A stretch of DNA of 64,000 nt from Paenibacillus_E qinlingensis (GCF_028746185.1 NZ_JAQIVH010000014.1:1-64000); one strand, 5' to 3'; counted from the stretch's first letter, positions 40,947 through 49,623 are shown. Numbers and translations are program-made. Notes: generated by a model not told the origin, from the letters alone.

Positions 40947-42686
40947 TTAGTTCATTTTGTATGTATTGATCACGTCTTGTAAGTCTTGGGCAATGCTTGC
41001 GAGCATCTGGGAAGATGACGTAACTTCCTGTGAGGAAGCCAGCTGCTCTTCAGTCGCCCCAGCCACACTTTGCGACAACTCCGAGGTGATCTTCGCTACG
41101 TGCTCCATGTTGGTGACCGTTGCGGCGACTTGTTGCGAGCTTGCCGCCATTTGCTGGGCAGCGGCTGCTGTTTCCTGAATCTTGAAAGCCACTTCGTCGG
41201 CGGAGCGAACAATGGCTTGAAAGCTTTGCTCTGTGCGATCGACGGATCGCAGCCCTTTATGTACTTCGGCAAGTCCCGCATCCATCGCTTTGACCGCCTC
41301 TTGCGTATCCTGCTGTATGCTGGTGACCACACCTCGAATCGCGCCAACCGACTCCCCCGTTTGCGTAGCTAGCTTACGAACCTCTTCGGCCACTACAGCG
41401 AAACCTTTCCCTGCTTCGCCAGCACGCGCAGCTTCAATCGCTGCATTCAAAGCGAGGAGGTTCGTTTGCGTCGCAATCTCGCCGATCATCTGCGATACTT
41501 TACCAATGTTTTGAGAGTGCTCAGCCAACTGGTGAATCGTGTGATTCGCCTTTGTAATCGCACTGCTTAAAGCGTTCATACTCATCGTTACATGTTGAAC
41601 ATCCGCTTGACCGTTGCGTGCTTGCTCGGATGCGTTAATCGACAGATCGGACACGTCCGACGTCGTTTCAGCAATGCGCTGCACGCCAACTGCGATTTCA
41701 TCCATGGCGCGGGTACACTCCAACGCATTAATGCGCTGTGCTTCCGCTTCTGCCGCGATCGTTTGAATGTCCACAGCAACATGCTGGGAGGCTTCGCTAT
41801 TTTGCTCCGAGCTCGCGTACAGCTGCTCAGAAGAGGAGGCCACAGCGCTGGATGATTCCTGCATACGGGCCATGACTTCGCGCATTTGACGCATCATGCC
41901 ATTTACCGCTTGAACGAGGACGCCAATTTCGTCTTTATTCGTAAAATGCAGCTCCGAAGCCGTCAGATCCCCTTCTGCCATACGATCCAGCACATGAGAT
42001 GCGGCAATAACCGGTCTCGTAATGTTGCGGACAATCACCCATGTAATCGCAACGGATAGCAATACGGCGAGGATCAATAGGCTAATACCGCTTACGATAC
42101 TACTGCGATACGCCGCTGCATTCTTTTCCACACTATCATCTGCGCCTTGTTGGTTGAAGGCCACCATTTTACGACATATCGTTTGTACAAAATTATAGCT
42201 TTGTGTTAGCTCGTCATAGAGCCTAATTAATTCAATCTCGTCAGTTGCTTTACTGTACTTGAGGTAGTTGGTTTTTAGATTGCCCCATTGTTCTAGAATC
42301 ATGTTGTAATTTTTCTCATCTTCTTCATTAGCTAACGAGTTGCCATAGCTGTCTATCGCCTTGTCACCTTTGATGATCGTCGCTTGAATATCACGCGTTA
42401 ACTCTAGCTTCACTGAAGCGTCCTTCTGACTATGGACACCTACCAGATCCTTGGCAATATGTTCCGTCAAGTAGCTGAATTCCTGAATCAGCTGAGATCC
42501 AACCATCCAGTTCTGAGCAATCTCCGTCATATCCTGCTTCATATTTTTCATTCTTACCATATCGGTAAGACCCAAAATACCCATAAACAGTAGTACGACT
42601 GCAAAGGAACCAATCAATTTTTGCTTCAAATTCATTTTCACCTGTGTACGTCTCATCCACTCTTCTAATCTAGCTGTCGCTTGCAT
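40947..42686 (-). CDS. Methyl-accepting chemotaxis protein with four-helix-bundle sensor
   Basis: A 579-residue chemoreceptor of classic layout: cytoplasmic start, first membrane segment (about 23-42), an extracellular helical sensor of 4HB_MCP type (about 45-195), second membrane segment (about 200-222), HAMP domain (about 222-275; ITRPVIAASHVLDRMAEGDL), and the signalling domain with tip EIATQTNLLALNAAIEAARA. GGAGG lies 7 nt before the ATG. Transcribed alone. The ligand is unknown. Confidence 0.9.
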   Translation of the reverse strand: MQATARLEEWMRRTQVKMNLKQKLIGSFAVVLLFMGILGLTDMVRMKNMKQDMTEIAQNWMVGSQLIQEFSYLTEHIAKDLVGVHSQKDASVKLELTRDIQATIIKGDKAIDSYGNSLANEEDEKNYNMILEQWGNLKTNYLKYSKATDEIELIRLYDELTQSYNFVQTICRKMVAFNQQGADDSVEKNAAAYRSSIVSGISLLILAVLLSVAITWVIVRNITRPVIAASHVLDRMAEGDLTASELHFTNKDEIGVLVQAVNGMMRQMREVMARMQESSSAVASSSEQLYASSEQNSEASQHVAVDIQTIAAEAEAQRINALECTRAMDEIAVGVQRIAETTSDVSDLSINASEQARNGQADVQHVTMSMNALSSAITKANHTIHQLAEHSQNIGKVSQMIGEIATQTNLLALNAAIEAARAGEAGKGFAVVAEEVRKLATQTGESVGAIRGVVTSIQQDTQEAVKAMDAGLAEVHKGLRSVDRTEQSFQAIVRSADEVAFKIQETAAAAQQMAASSQQVAATVTNMEHVAKITSELSQSVAGATEEQLASSQEVTSSSQMLASIAQDLQDVINTYKMN

Positions 42687-43004
42687 TTAAATCCTCCGAT
42701 AATTCAATTTATGAGATTTCTCTCTCTCTTATCCCAAGCCTATCTTATCGGAAAAATGTAAGGAGAATTCAATAGAAACTATTAACTGAGTATGAGTTTA
42801 GCTAACATTTTCCAATTATTGTAACAAAATAGTCAAAGAACTGGGGGTCACTTCTCCAACCTCCTAGCCATACCACCCCACTGAAACACTCTTTTCCGGT
42901 CCCTCTCAATCTGATCGTGAGAGAAGACAAGATATCTCTTCTTTTTTCCGAAGGTTGTACATAGAAATGGGAAGAGACACCCTCGAAAGGATGTGCGTCC
43001 CACT
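42687..43004. other. Intergenic region with no assigned function
   Basis: This 318-bp gap between a minus-strand chemoreceptor and a plus-strand membrane protein gene holds no credible gene. A weak plus-strand terminator-like hairpin (AGAAGA/TCTTCT then T-run) occurs at 42922-42947, with no plus-strand gene before it. It may be a leader attenuator of the following gene or chance. Confidence 0.4.
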
Positions 43005-43664
43005 ATGGTGATGCAACACTTGCTACCTAATCAAATGGAGCTCTTCCTGCAATATGGACTAGCTATTTTTTGGACAGTCACCTATATCCTCATTATTATC
43101 CAAGGGTTCAAGGACCGCGCCTGCGGTATGCCACTTCCAGCCATTTGTGCGAATATCACGTGGGAGTTTCTCTTCGCCTTCGTGATGCCTTTCCACCCGC
43201 TGCAGATGATTGTTTCGCTCGTCTGGCTTCTTCTGGACTGTGTCATCTTGTTCCAAGCTGTCTACTTTGCCAAACCCGAATATCCACCACGTCTGCTCTT
43301 GCCTGCCATCTTTTCCTTGCTTGTCATCGCCTTGCTGCTCCATGTCGGCATGATCGTTGAATTTCATGATCAAGAGGGAAAATACACAGCCTTTGGCATC
43401 AATCTGATGATGTCGCTCCTGTTCATCCAGCTGCCTTTTAAACAAGGGCTCAAAGGCCAGACTATCTACATCGCCTATTACAAAATGATTGGCACCCTGT
43501 GCGCATCCGTGCTCTGCTACTCGCTGTATCCGGACTCCATCTTATTATTGCTGCTGTGTGTGCTTACCACCGTAGCGGACATTGTATACATCGTGATGAT
43601 TCATCGCGCTTTGCACATGACGAGAGGGTCCAATGTCCAACTGGTACCTACCCTCCGCGCCTAG
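43005..43664 (+). CDS. Seven-helix membrane protein with Pyr4-like (transmembrane terpene cyclase) motif
   Basis: A 219-residue protein with about seven hydrophobic segments. The block GMPLPAICANITWEFLFAF carries an Asn-x-x-Trp-Glu motif (Glu54) that recalls the Pyr4/PaxB-type transmembrane terpene cyclases, where this Glu acts as an acid; a second acidic residue lies in a late segment (TTVADIVYIVMI). No prenyl synthase or other terpenoid gene is nearby. The ATG at 43005 is preferred over the GTG at 42993, which sits on the AAAGGA site. The enzymatic reading is a hypothesis; it may simply be an uncharacterised membrane protein. Confidence 0.55.
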   Translation: MVMQHLLPNQMELFLQYGLAIFWTVTYILIIIQGFKDRACGMPLPAICANITWEFLFAFVMPFHPLQMIVSLVWLLLDCVILFQAVYFAKPEYPPRLLLPAIFSLLVIALLLHVGMIVEFHDQEGKYTAFGINLMMSLLFIQLPFKQGLKGQTIYIAYYKMIGTLCASVLCYSLYPDSILLLLLCVLTTVADIVYIVMIHRALHMTRGSNVQLVPTLRA

Positions 43665-43726
43665 CAAAAAAAGAGGATCCCCAAAGAGGATCCCCCTTCC
43701 CCCTTCCCCCTTATGGCCTCCCTCGA

Positions 43727-43907
43727 AAGGGAACGAGGATGTCCTATTTGCGGATAAATAGGAGAAATCATCATCGAAGGGAACTACAATGCTCTATTTT
43801 GCCGAAAAACTCGATACATACCGAAAATCAGCTGATTAGCGGATCTACGTTCCCCTTGGATTCGATATCGAGCGATTCCCAGCAAAATAAGGCATCTAGG
43901 TTCCCTT
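43727..43907. repeat. Quartet palindrome array I (third sequence type)
   Basis: Four related 23-nt motifs lie at 43727-43749, 43777-43799, 43835-43857 and 43885-43907 (spacings 50, 58, 50). The first two read AAGGGAAC..CTATTT; the last two are the same motif inverted (ATTAGC../AAATAAGG..GTTCCCCTT or GTTCCCTT). The whole array is therefore a large two-fold symmetric structure. It lies between convergent genes. The rest of this 350-bp gap is a terminator. Confidence 0.75.
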
Positions 43908-43950
43908 GTGCAATTTATTCATGGAGACGGTGGTCATTCTGTACGCTACA

Positions 43951-44008
43951 AAAAAGAGAAAGCTGTCCTATAGTAGAAGAATCTACTTATGGGACAGCCT
44001 CTTTTCTT
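43951..44008. terminator. Long bidirectional terminator hairpin
   Basis: AAAGAG, GCTGTCC and GTAGA pair in order with TCTAC, GGGACAGC and CTCTTT across a 4-nt loop, with small internal bulges. It separates the Pyr4-like gene and the hydrolase operon. Confidence 0.85.
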
Positions 44009-44017
44009 TTTATCTCG

Positions 44018-46141
44018 CTACGCCAAAATCGGCAGCTTCACATGGCTCGGATATGCCTCCGAGTGGTAAATCTTCTGCGTCACCACAACCGGCTGCGGAT
44101 CCTCATACGGATTCAAGCCGGTGTTCGTGTTCGGGAACGCGATCATCTTACTGGATGAAGTCACCGTAAATCGTAAGCGATGTCCGACCGGGAAGGTGTG
44201 TGCGATATTTTGCATAAAAATATCGTACTTCTCGACCTGCCCTGGCGTCAGCAGCTCAGGAGCATCCAAGCCGCCACGGTACTTCGCGCGCACGATGTAG
44301 TTCGAGAGCTTGATGGAGTTCCCCTTCGGGTCCACATCGCTTAAGGTCACAACCCAATCCGTGTCCACGCCGCTGCTCGACGCGTACAGCTCACAAGACA
44401 GCTCGCCCGCCACGGTTACGGGCTCAGCCAACACCTCGCTCGTGTACACGAGGATGTCGCTGCGCAGCTCATGCTTGCGCATGTTCTCCGGCTCGCGCTC
44501 GCCGCTGTCGGCCACCGGCTCTTCCGGGTTGTACACGTACGCATCCGAATCCGCCTGCTGCGCCTGCGCACCCAGCGTAAGCACGCCATCGCCAAGGCTC
44601 GAGTTGGCTCGTCCGCCGCTGCCCAAGAACCACTTCGTCGCCGTCGTCTCGCTCGGCGTCCAATCATCAGAGGTCCGCCACTCATTCGTGCCGACCACGT
44701 AATAGCTAGCCCGTGGCTCCTTCTCGATGCCATTGGCAATGCCTTTCAAAAACCGATCAAACCAGCGCAGCACATTCACATCGTAGTTATACACCACGGC
44801 AGCATTGCCGAAGCTCGTGTCCAGCAGATCACGGGCACGATTTGGGCCGTGTTCCCAGGGTCCGAGCCAAATTTTGCGGTTAGGTACATCGTGCTTAGTG
44901 AGCATTCGCCATGTCTCCGATACGCCCGCACTGTCACCATCATACCAGCCAGAAATCACGAACATCGGCGCTTTCACATGCTCTCCGCGCTCGCTATATG
45001 TGCAATTCCGCCAGAAATCATCATAGTCGGGATGCTCGCTCCAAATATCCCACGGACCCGATGCTTTGCCGATCATCTGCTGTGGAATCTCGCGAATCGG
45101 CCGCGCATCGACAGCCTTCTCAGGGCTGACTGTCCGCCCCCCAAAGATGTCAAAATCCGTCCGCGTCCCCACCGACTGCGCCAACGTCCAGCACAACAAA
45201 GGCCACGAACACACGGTGCCGCCCTTGCGCACCGTATCAACAAACGGCGAACCGACGTTCACTTCGTTCACGACGGCCTTCAAGTTCGGGTGTCCGCTAG
45301 TCGCTGCGGCTGTGACTACATAGCCAAGGTACGAAGCGCCCCACATGCCAACATTGCCGTCGGACCAGTTCTGCGCCACGATCCAATCGATCGTATCCGC
45401 GCTATCGTCGCGCTCATAGAAGAAAGGCACGAGCTCCCCTTCGGAATCGGCGCGCCCACGAACGTCCTGATTCACAACGGCGTAGCCTTTGTTAGCCCAT
45501 CTTTTAAAAAATGTCTTCCGCATATTGCGGTCATAACACGTGCGAATTAGAATGGTCGGCAGCTTAGCACCTGGCGCCACCCCCTCCGGCAGATACACAT
45601 CCGTCGCCAAACGAACGCCATCACGCATCGGCACCAAGTCCGTTCCGAGATCATTAACCCCATACCGTGCAGCGGACAAAGAAGAGTCTGCATATTCCAC
45701 AAGCGGTGTCACAGCCTCATATCCTTCTACAACCAGCACTTCCATGCCATATCGGTTCGGTGCTACGAAAGCCACGATACTTCCATCCACCGTCACGATA
45801 TCGAGCGCGGTATCCTTACGCAATGCCCATACTTGCGAAGTCACCTCACTGCCAGCAACTTCCCCTGTGTACTGGATATGCTTCTGATACAGCTCTCCAT
45901 TCCCCAGCGTAACGGCATCGCCCTGCCACTCCGCACCCGCATAATGGGACTGATTCACACTAATTTTGTGCAAAGGCAGGATGTAGCCCGCTGTCTCCGA
46001 CAGCGCATTCTCCTGCATCTGTGTCCGCCGACGTGCATCCACTTTGCCATGCATAATGGCACTGTCCGTAAAACGAATCGTCCCCTCATATACGCCAGCC
46101 GCATACAGCTTATAACTGCTCGTCCATCGCTCTCTCGTCAT
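44018..46141 (-). CDS. CocE/NonD family hydrolase (X-Pro dipeptidyl-peptidase S15 type)
   Basis: A 707-residue serine hydrolase of the group that includes cocaine esterase, glutaryl-7-ACA acylase and X-Pro peptidases. An unassigned N-terminal domain (about 1-160) precedes the alpha/beta-hydrolase core with MRDGVRLATDVYLPEG, nucleophile Ser in MWGASYLGYV, catalytic Asp in ISGWYDGD and His in GPWEHGPN. A C-terminal jelly-roll domain follows. The ATG at 46141 has AGGAG 9 nt upstream; the ATG at 46150 directly touches that site. Last gene of a three-gene operon with a dipeptidase and an ornithine-cyclodeaminase-like enzyme, suggesting breakdown of an amide, peptide or lactam compound. Confidence 0.85.
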   Translation of the reverse strand: MTRERWTSSYKLYAAGVYEGTIRFTDSAIMHGKVDARRRTQMQENALSETAGYILPLHKISVNQSHYAGAEWQGDAVTLGNGELYQKHIQYTGEVAGSEVTSQVWALRKDTALDIVTVDGSIVAFVAPNRYGMEVLVVEGYEAVTPLVEYADSSLSAARYGVNDLGTDLVPMRDGVRLATDVYLPEGVAPGAKLPTILIRTCYDRNMRKTFFKRWANKGYAVVNQDVRGRADSEGELVPFFYERDDSADTIDWIVAQNWSDGNVGMWGASYLGYVVTAAATSGHPNLKAVVNEVNVGSPFVDTVRKGGTVCSWPLLCWTLAQSVGTRTDFDIFGGRTVSPEKAVDARPIREIPQQMIGKASGPWDIWSEHPDYDDFWRNCTYSERGEHVKAPMFVISGWYDGDSAGVSETWRMLTKHDVPNRKIWLGPWEHGPNRARDLLDTSFGNAAVVYNYDVNVLRWFDRFLKGIANGIEKEPRASYYVVGTNEWRTSDDWTPSETTATKWFLGSGGRANSSLGDGVLTLGAQAQQADSDAYVYNPEEPVADSGEREPENMRKHELRSDILVYTSEVLAEPVTVAGELSCELYASSSGVDTDWVVTLSDVDPKGNSIKLSNYIVRAKYRGGLDAPELLTPGQVEKYDIFMQNIAHTFPVGHRLRFTVTSSSKMIAFPNTNTGLNPYEDPQPVVVTQKIYHSEAYPSHVKLPILA

Positions 46142-46153
46142 CTCCGCCATCTC

Positions 46154-47314
46154 CTATCCGCACACCGCTTCAAACACGCGCAGCCAGTTTCCGCCCATCA
46201 TTTTGCGAACATCCTCATCGGAATAACCTCTTGCCACCAGACCACGAGTAAAATTAATGAAATAGCTATATTTCTCCAGCCCTTTCACCGTTTCCGTCGA
46301 GGGTCCATCCCCTTTGGCAAACCCAATGCGAGGCGCAATATGCTCTTTAAAATAAACCAAGGACCACGCCACATCGCTCATCGGCCAGTCCGTCCCGATC
46401 CCGACATGGTCCACGCCGACCAGTCGGACGAGATAATCCATATGATCGAGAACATGCTCGATCGTCGTATCATTCGGATCGCTGTGGACGAACCACGGCA
46501 TCGCGAACACGCCAATGACGCCACCCGTAGCGGCAATGGCTTGGAATTCTTCATCGCTTTTACAGCGCTTATGATTGTAAATCGCTTCAACACCCGTGTG
46601 CGACGCAATCACTGGCGCTGTCGAAAGCCGACACGCGTCCAGCGTTGTTTGTTTGCCGCAATGACTCGTATCGACAATGATGCCTAGCTCATTCATTTTG
46701 CTAATAAAACGCGTACCGAACTTGCTCACGCCGCCGTTGGCTTCTTCCATACAGCCGGAAGCAATATAATTCTGATTGTTATAGGTAAGCTGCAGCACTC
46801 TCAGCCCAAAATTGTACATCGCCTCGAGCAGCTCGAGATTTTTGCCGAGACCATCGGTTTCCTGTGCAGTTACGATTCCCGCCTTCAGGCCGCTAGCCTT
46901 CGCCTCGCGAATCTGCTCCGCCGTCACTGCCTTCACGAGCCAGTCGTTCGCATCAAATTGACGCTGGATATCGCCCATGCTGATCAGAATCTTATCCACA
47001 CTGGAAACATCCAACTGACGATTGCCCGCTGTGATACCCGAACGGTACCACTCTTCCTTAAACTCAGAGATCTCACCGCGAGCTGCCATGTCGTGAATGA
47101 TTTTGCTCGGCATCGCGCTGTATGTCCATGCATCCTCTTTGAAAGGCTCACACGCCTCCCGGATTCTCTCAGACACTGCCTCTGGAATCGCCTTAGGGGA
47201 TAGCGGCCCCTGAAACAAAAGATCGATAATAATCGAGCTCTCATGCAGCTTCCGTGCGCGTTCCTCTTGCTCTGGTGTAAGGTTAAATGGATATAGTCCT
47301 TCTATCGAATTCAT
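46154..47314 (-). CDS. Membrane dipeptidase-like protein (peptidase M19) lacking the HxD motif
   Basis: A 386-residue protein of the renal dipeptidase family. The downstream metal ligands are present: Glu in TAQETDGLG, His in IVDTSHCGKQT and His in VIASHTGVEA; the C-terminal GIGTDWPMS fits the substrate Asp. The N-terminal zinc motif, normally His-x-Asp after a short strand, is replaced: the strand reads SIIIDLLFQGPLSP with no histidine. The binuclear site may be altered or use other residues. AGGAGTGAG is 9 nt before the ATG. Middle gene of the operon, 13 nt after the upstream gene. Confidence 0.82.
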   Translation of the reverse strand: MNSIEGLYPFNLTPEQEERARKLHESSIIIDLLFQGPLSPKAIPEAVSERIREACEPFKEDAWTYSAMPSKIIHDMAARGEISEFKEEWYRSGITAGNRQLDVSSVDKILISMGDIQRQFDANDWLVKAVTAEQIREAKASGLKAGIVTAQETDGLGKNLELLEAMYNFGLRVLQLTYNNQNYIASGCMEEANGGVSKFGTRFISKMNELGIIVDTSHCGKQTTLDACRLSTAPVIASHTGVEAIYNHKRCKSDEEFQAIAATGGVIGVFAMPWFVHSDPNDTTIEHVLDHMDYLVRLVGVDHVGIGTDWPMSDVAWSLVYFKEHIAPRIGFAKGDGPSTETVKGLEKYSYFINFTRGLVARGYSDEDVRKMMGGNWLRVFEAVCG

Positions 47315-47326
47315 CGATGCTCACTC

Positions 47327-48304
47327 CTAGAAGTCAATGTGGGTTCCTTTGTGCGTACGAATCGCTTCCTTGTAGATGTGGTGCGCTGCTGCGAGATCCT
47401 CGCAGGCGAGTCCTAATGATTTGAACAGGGTGATGGACGCGGCAGAGCGTCTTCCTTCTTTGGCACCCACTAATAGCTCACCAATTTCAGCTAAAATGTG
47501 ATCTTCACTGATGGCTCCCTCCTGCAGAGGAATCAGGTAGTCACCCGCCTCGTTCACAGCGGACTCCGTGCGGTCTACGAACAGCTCAGCCCGGCGCACC
47601 AGCTCGGAATCGAGCTCGCGGTCTTTGGCTCGGCAGGCGCCAACAGCATTCACATGCGCGCCTTCCTTGATCCAGGCACCCTGCACGATCGGCGTCGTCG
47701 ACGCCGTCACCGTGCAGATAACATCTGCATCCTTGACTGCCGCCTGAGCGGAGGATGCAGTTTCGATGTGGACGGCCGGGTAGCGGCTTGCCGTCTCGGC
47801 TCTTAATCGTTCGGCATGGGCCGGGTTCGGCCCCCATACCTGGATCTTCGTGATCGGGCGCACGAACAGCATCGCCTCGATGTGCGTGCGGGCTTGCTCG
47901 CCCGTGCCGATCACAGCAAGGGTCGCGGCCCCGGGCTTCGCCAGCAACTTCGTTGCTGCTGCGCTGACCGCTGCAGTGCGGATGGCGGTGATGCGGGTGC
48001 CATCCACAATCGCCTCCAATTGACCATTGGTCGAATTGAATAGTGAGACAAAGCCTTGATGCGAAGGGAAGCCTTTTCCGTGATTACCTGGATACACGGT
48101 GATCACTTTGGCGCCAACCTTCTCATCTCTTTTTAAATATGTCGGCATCAGCCCCATCACATTGCCGCCATCCAGCGGAACAACGGAACGTAATGCTTGT
48201 ACAGCATGTCCATTCACCAAATCGGCGAGGACCGCTTCCATGATACCGATGCAAGCTGGCATCGTAAGCAGCTCTTGTACTTCGGTTGACTTGATCACTA
48301 GCAT
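47327..48304 (-). CDS. Ornithine cyclodeaminase/mu-crystallin family enzyme
   Basis: A 325-residue NAD(P)-dependent enzyme. The dinucleotide-binding segment is LAVIGTGEQARTHIEAML, preceded by the family's substrate lysine region GAKVITVYPGNHGKG and VDGTRITAIRTAAVSAAAT, and followed by VNAVGACRAKDRELD. Members act as cyclodeaminases, alanine dehydrogenases or imine reductases, so the substrate is not fixed. AGGTGATG precedes the ATG. It is the first gene of the operon with the M19-like and CocE-like hydrolases; together they look like a small catabolic or detoxifying pathway. Confidence 0.85.
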   Translation of the reverse strand: MLVIKSTEVQELLTMPACIGIMEAVLADLVNGHAVQALRSVVPLDGGNVMGLMPTYLKRDEKVGAKVITVYPGNHGKGFPSHQGFVSLFNSTNGQLEAIVDGTRITAIRTAAVSAAATKLLAKPGAATLAVIGTGEQARTHIEAMLFVRPITKIQVWGPNPAHAERLRAETASRYPAVHIETASSAQAAVKDADVICTVTASTTPIVQGAWIKEGAHVNAVGACRAKDRELDSELVRRAELFVDRTESAVNEAGDYLIPLQEGAISEDHILAEIGELLVGAKEGRRSAASITLFKSLGLACEDLAAAHHIYKEAIRTHKGTHIDF

Positions 48305-48481
48305 GGGACATCACCTGCTTATATGTAATTCTTTTTATTATAGCAAAGTCCGAGGCCATGGGGGAAACTTGAAGAGCGCGCTGGTGATGGTGCAGATGGC
48401 GTTGTTGGTGCTACAGGTGGTGGCGCCGATGATCGGCTAACGTTGGTGTTGGTTCTCTGGTGGTGCTGCTCTGTCTACGCT

Positions 48482-48705
48482 TACTACTCTTGCTACTCTT
48501 ACTGCCCTTACTGCCCTTACTACTCTTACTGCCCTTACTACCCTTACTTACCCTTACTGCCCTTACTACTCCCACTACTCCCACTACTCCCACTACTCCC
48601 ACTACTCCCACTACTCCCACTACTCTCACTACCCTTACTACTCTCACTACACTTGCTACCCTCTCTACTCTTACTGCCCTTTTTACCTTGCTACTTTTGC
48701 TACCA
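48482..48705. repeat. Minisatellite based on a 9-bp unit
   Basis: Variants of CTACTCTTA, CTGCCCTTA and CTACTCCCA are repeated for about 220 bp, including about six near-perfect CTACTCCCA units around 48565-48622. One strand is almost free of G. As 9 is a multiple of 3, all frames stay open and give Leu/Pro or Gly/Val/Ser repeats, but no start with a ribosome site is present, so I call no gene. It directly precedes array E. Confidence 0.85.
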
Positions 48706-48726
48706 TCGCTGTCCCCTGCTCACTAT

Positions 48727-48916
48727 ACTAACTGGAAAATATCCATCTATTTACGAAGAATTCCTTCGAAAATTCGATCTAACTGGAAAATATGTAGTTA
48801 AAATTAGCTATTCTTGTTCATTTTGACTATCTGCATAGTATTAACTGTATATTTTCCATCTGTTGTGCATTACAACGAAAAAAACTGAAATATAACTGCA
48901 TAAAATCCATTTATTT
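48727..48916. repeat. Quartet palindrome array E
   Basis: Four quasi-palindromes lie at 48727-48752, 48778-48803, 48840-48866 and 48890-48916 (spacings 51, 62, 50). Arms: TAACTGGA/TCCATCTA, TAACTGGA/GTAGTTA, TTAACTGTA/TCCATCTG, ATAACTGCA/TCCATTTA. It lies between a minisatellite and a group II intron relic. Confidence 0.85.
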
Positions 48917-48976
48917 GCACCAGATGCAGCATATCCCCTACAGTTACGGCTTTTCCAGACATCAATCCGTTCATCC

Positions 48977-49087
48977 GACTCCGTAGAATAACACGAGGGA
49001 TTACTCCCTCAGACTCCCCATCAAACCGTGCATGCGGATTTCCCGCAACGGCCTTTCTTCGTCAGTTCCTCGACTGTGAGCCGCACG
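48977..49087 (-). mobile_element. Group II intron relic (domain V/VI fragment)
   Basis: On the minus strand the segment 49053-49023 folds like domain V: a GCCGT/ACGGT outer stem, GCGG/CCGC inner stem and GAAA-type loop, one base short of the canonical 34-nt form. A domain-VI-like hairpin (GAGGG/CCCTC) follows toward 48991. Just upstream is GTGCGGCTC (49087-49079), resembling the GTGYG intron 5' end, immediately after a transcription terminator, where class C introns prefer to insert. The middle, including any reverse transcriptase, is missing. Confidence 0.6.
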
Positions 49088-49116
49088 CAAAAAAGCACCC
49101 CTAAGGGTGCTTTTTA
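49088..49116. terminator. Terminator of the CcdC-like gene
   Basis: AAAAGCACCC (49091-49100) pairs with GGGTGCTTTT (49105-49114), with A-rich and T-rich flanks. It is nearly the same hairpin as those at 56023 and 57360. Confidence 0.88.
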
Positions 49117-49131
49117 ATCCTACTATCTGTG

Positions 49132-49623
49132 CTAGCCAGCACTAACCCTCCGGTACTTGAGGAAGCTGCCGATACGCCACACGCAAATGTACAAATACGC
49201 CATGACCATCGTCAGCACAGCGAATTCCGACGGATCCAAACCTTTGAAATACTGGGATAATATTAATCGGACCGCGATAACAGCAATGATTACATATTTG
49301 AAATTAGGGTTAGGATTTGAGTAGACCAAACCATCCTCCCGCTTCTCATACCTCGTATGGTAGAGCATAATACTGCCTAGCGCCACACCGAGCACGCCTG
49401 CGCACAGCAACTCCCATATAGCTGGTATATGAAAAGGATGATCTGGTATATGTGTCAGCGAGTTGATACTAAGCCCGAACACAATAAGAAGCAGGAACAC
49501 GGGAATCAGCATGCCTCTTCCTTTATTCCGAATCGGCTTCGCTTTCCCTCGCGTTCTTAGCCAAATGACCAAAATAATCACGACAGCGCCGATTCCATAT
49601 CCGATAAGTGTTTCAGCGTTCAT
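49132..49623 (-). CDS. CcdC-like membrane protein (DUF1453)
   Basis: A 163-residue protein with about four to five membrane segments. Family-like features are an N-terminal segment followed by RTRGKAKPIRNKGRGMLIPV, then MLYHTRYEKREDGLVY, a second amphipathic loop and a C-terminal segment pair. CcdC proteins are linked by name to cytochrome c biogenesis but their activity is not established. Single gene between terminators; its start follows GAAAGGGG. Confidence 0.7.
   Translation of the reverse strand: MNAETLIGYGIGAVVIILVIWLRTRGKAKPIRNKGRGMLIPVFLLLIVFGLSINSLTHIPDHPFHIPAIWELLCAGVLGVALGSIMLYHTRYEKREDGLVYSNPNPNFKYVIIAVIAVRLILSQYFKGLDPSEFAVLTMVMAYLYICVWRIGSFLKYRRVSAG

Noticed and set aside
44471..45550. 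Long plus-strand open frame of 359 codons
   Set aside because: It is a shadow of the CocE-like hydrolase gene on the other strand; high third-position GC keeps it open and it has no recognisable protein features.
48411..48826. Several overlapping Leu/Pro- or Val/Gly/Ser-repeat frames on both strands
   Set aside because: All arise from the 9-bp minisatellite, which keeps every frame open; no start with a ribosome site.
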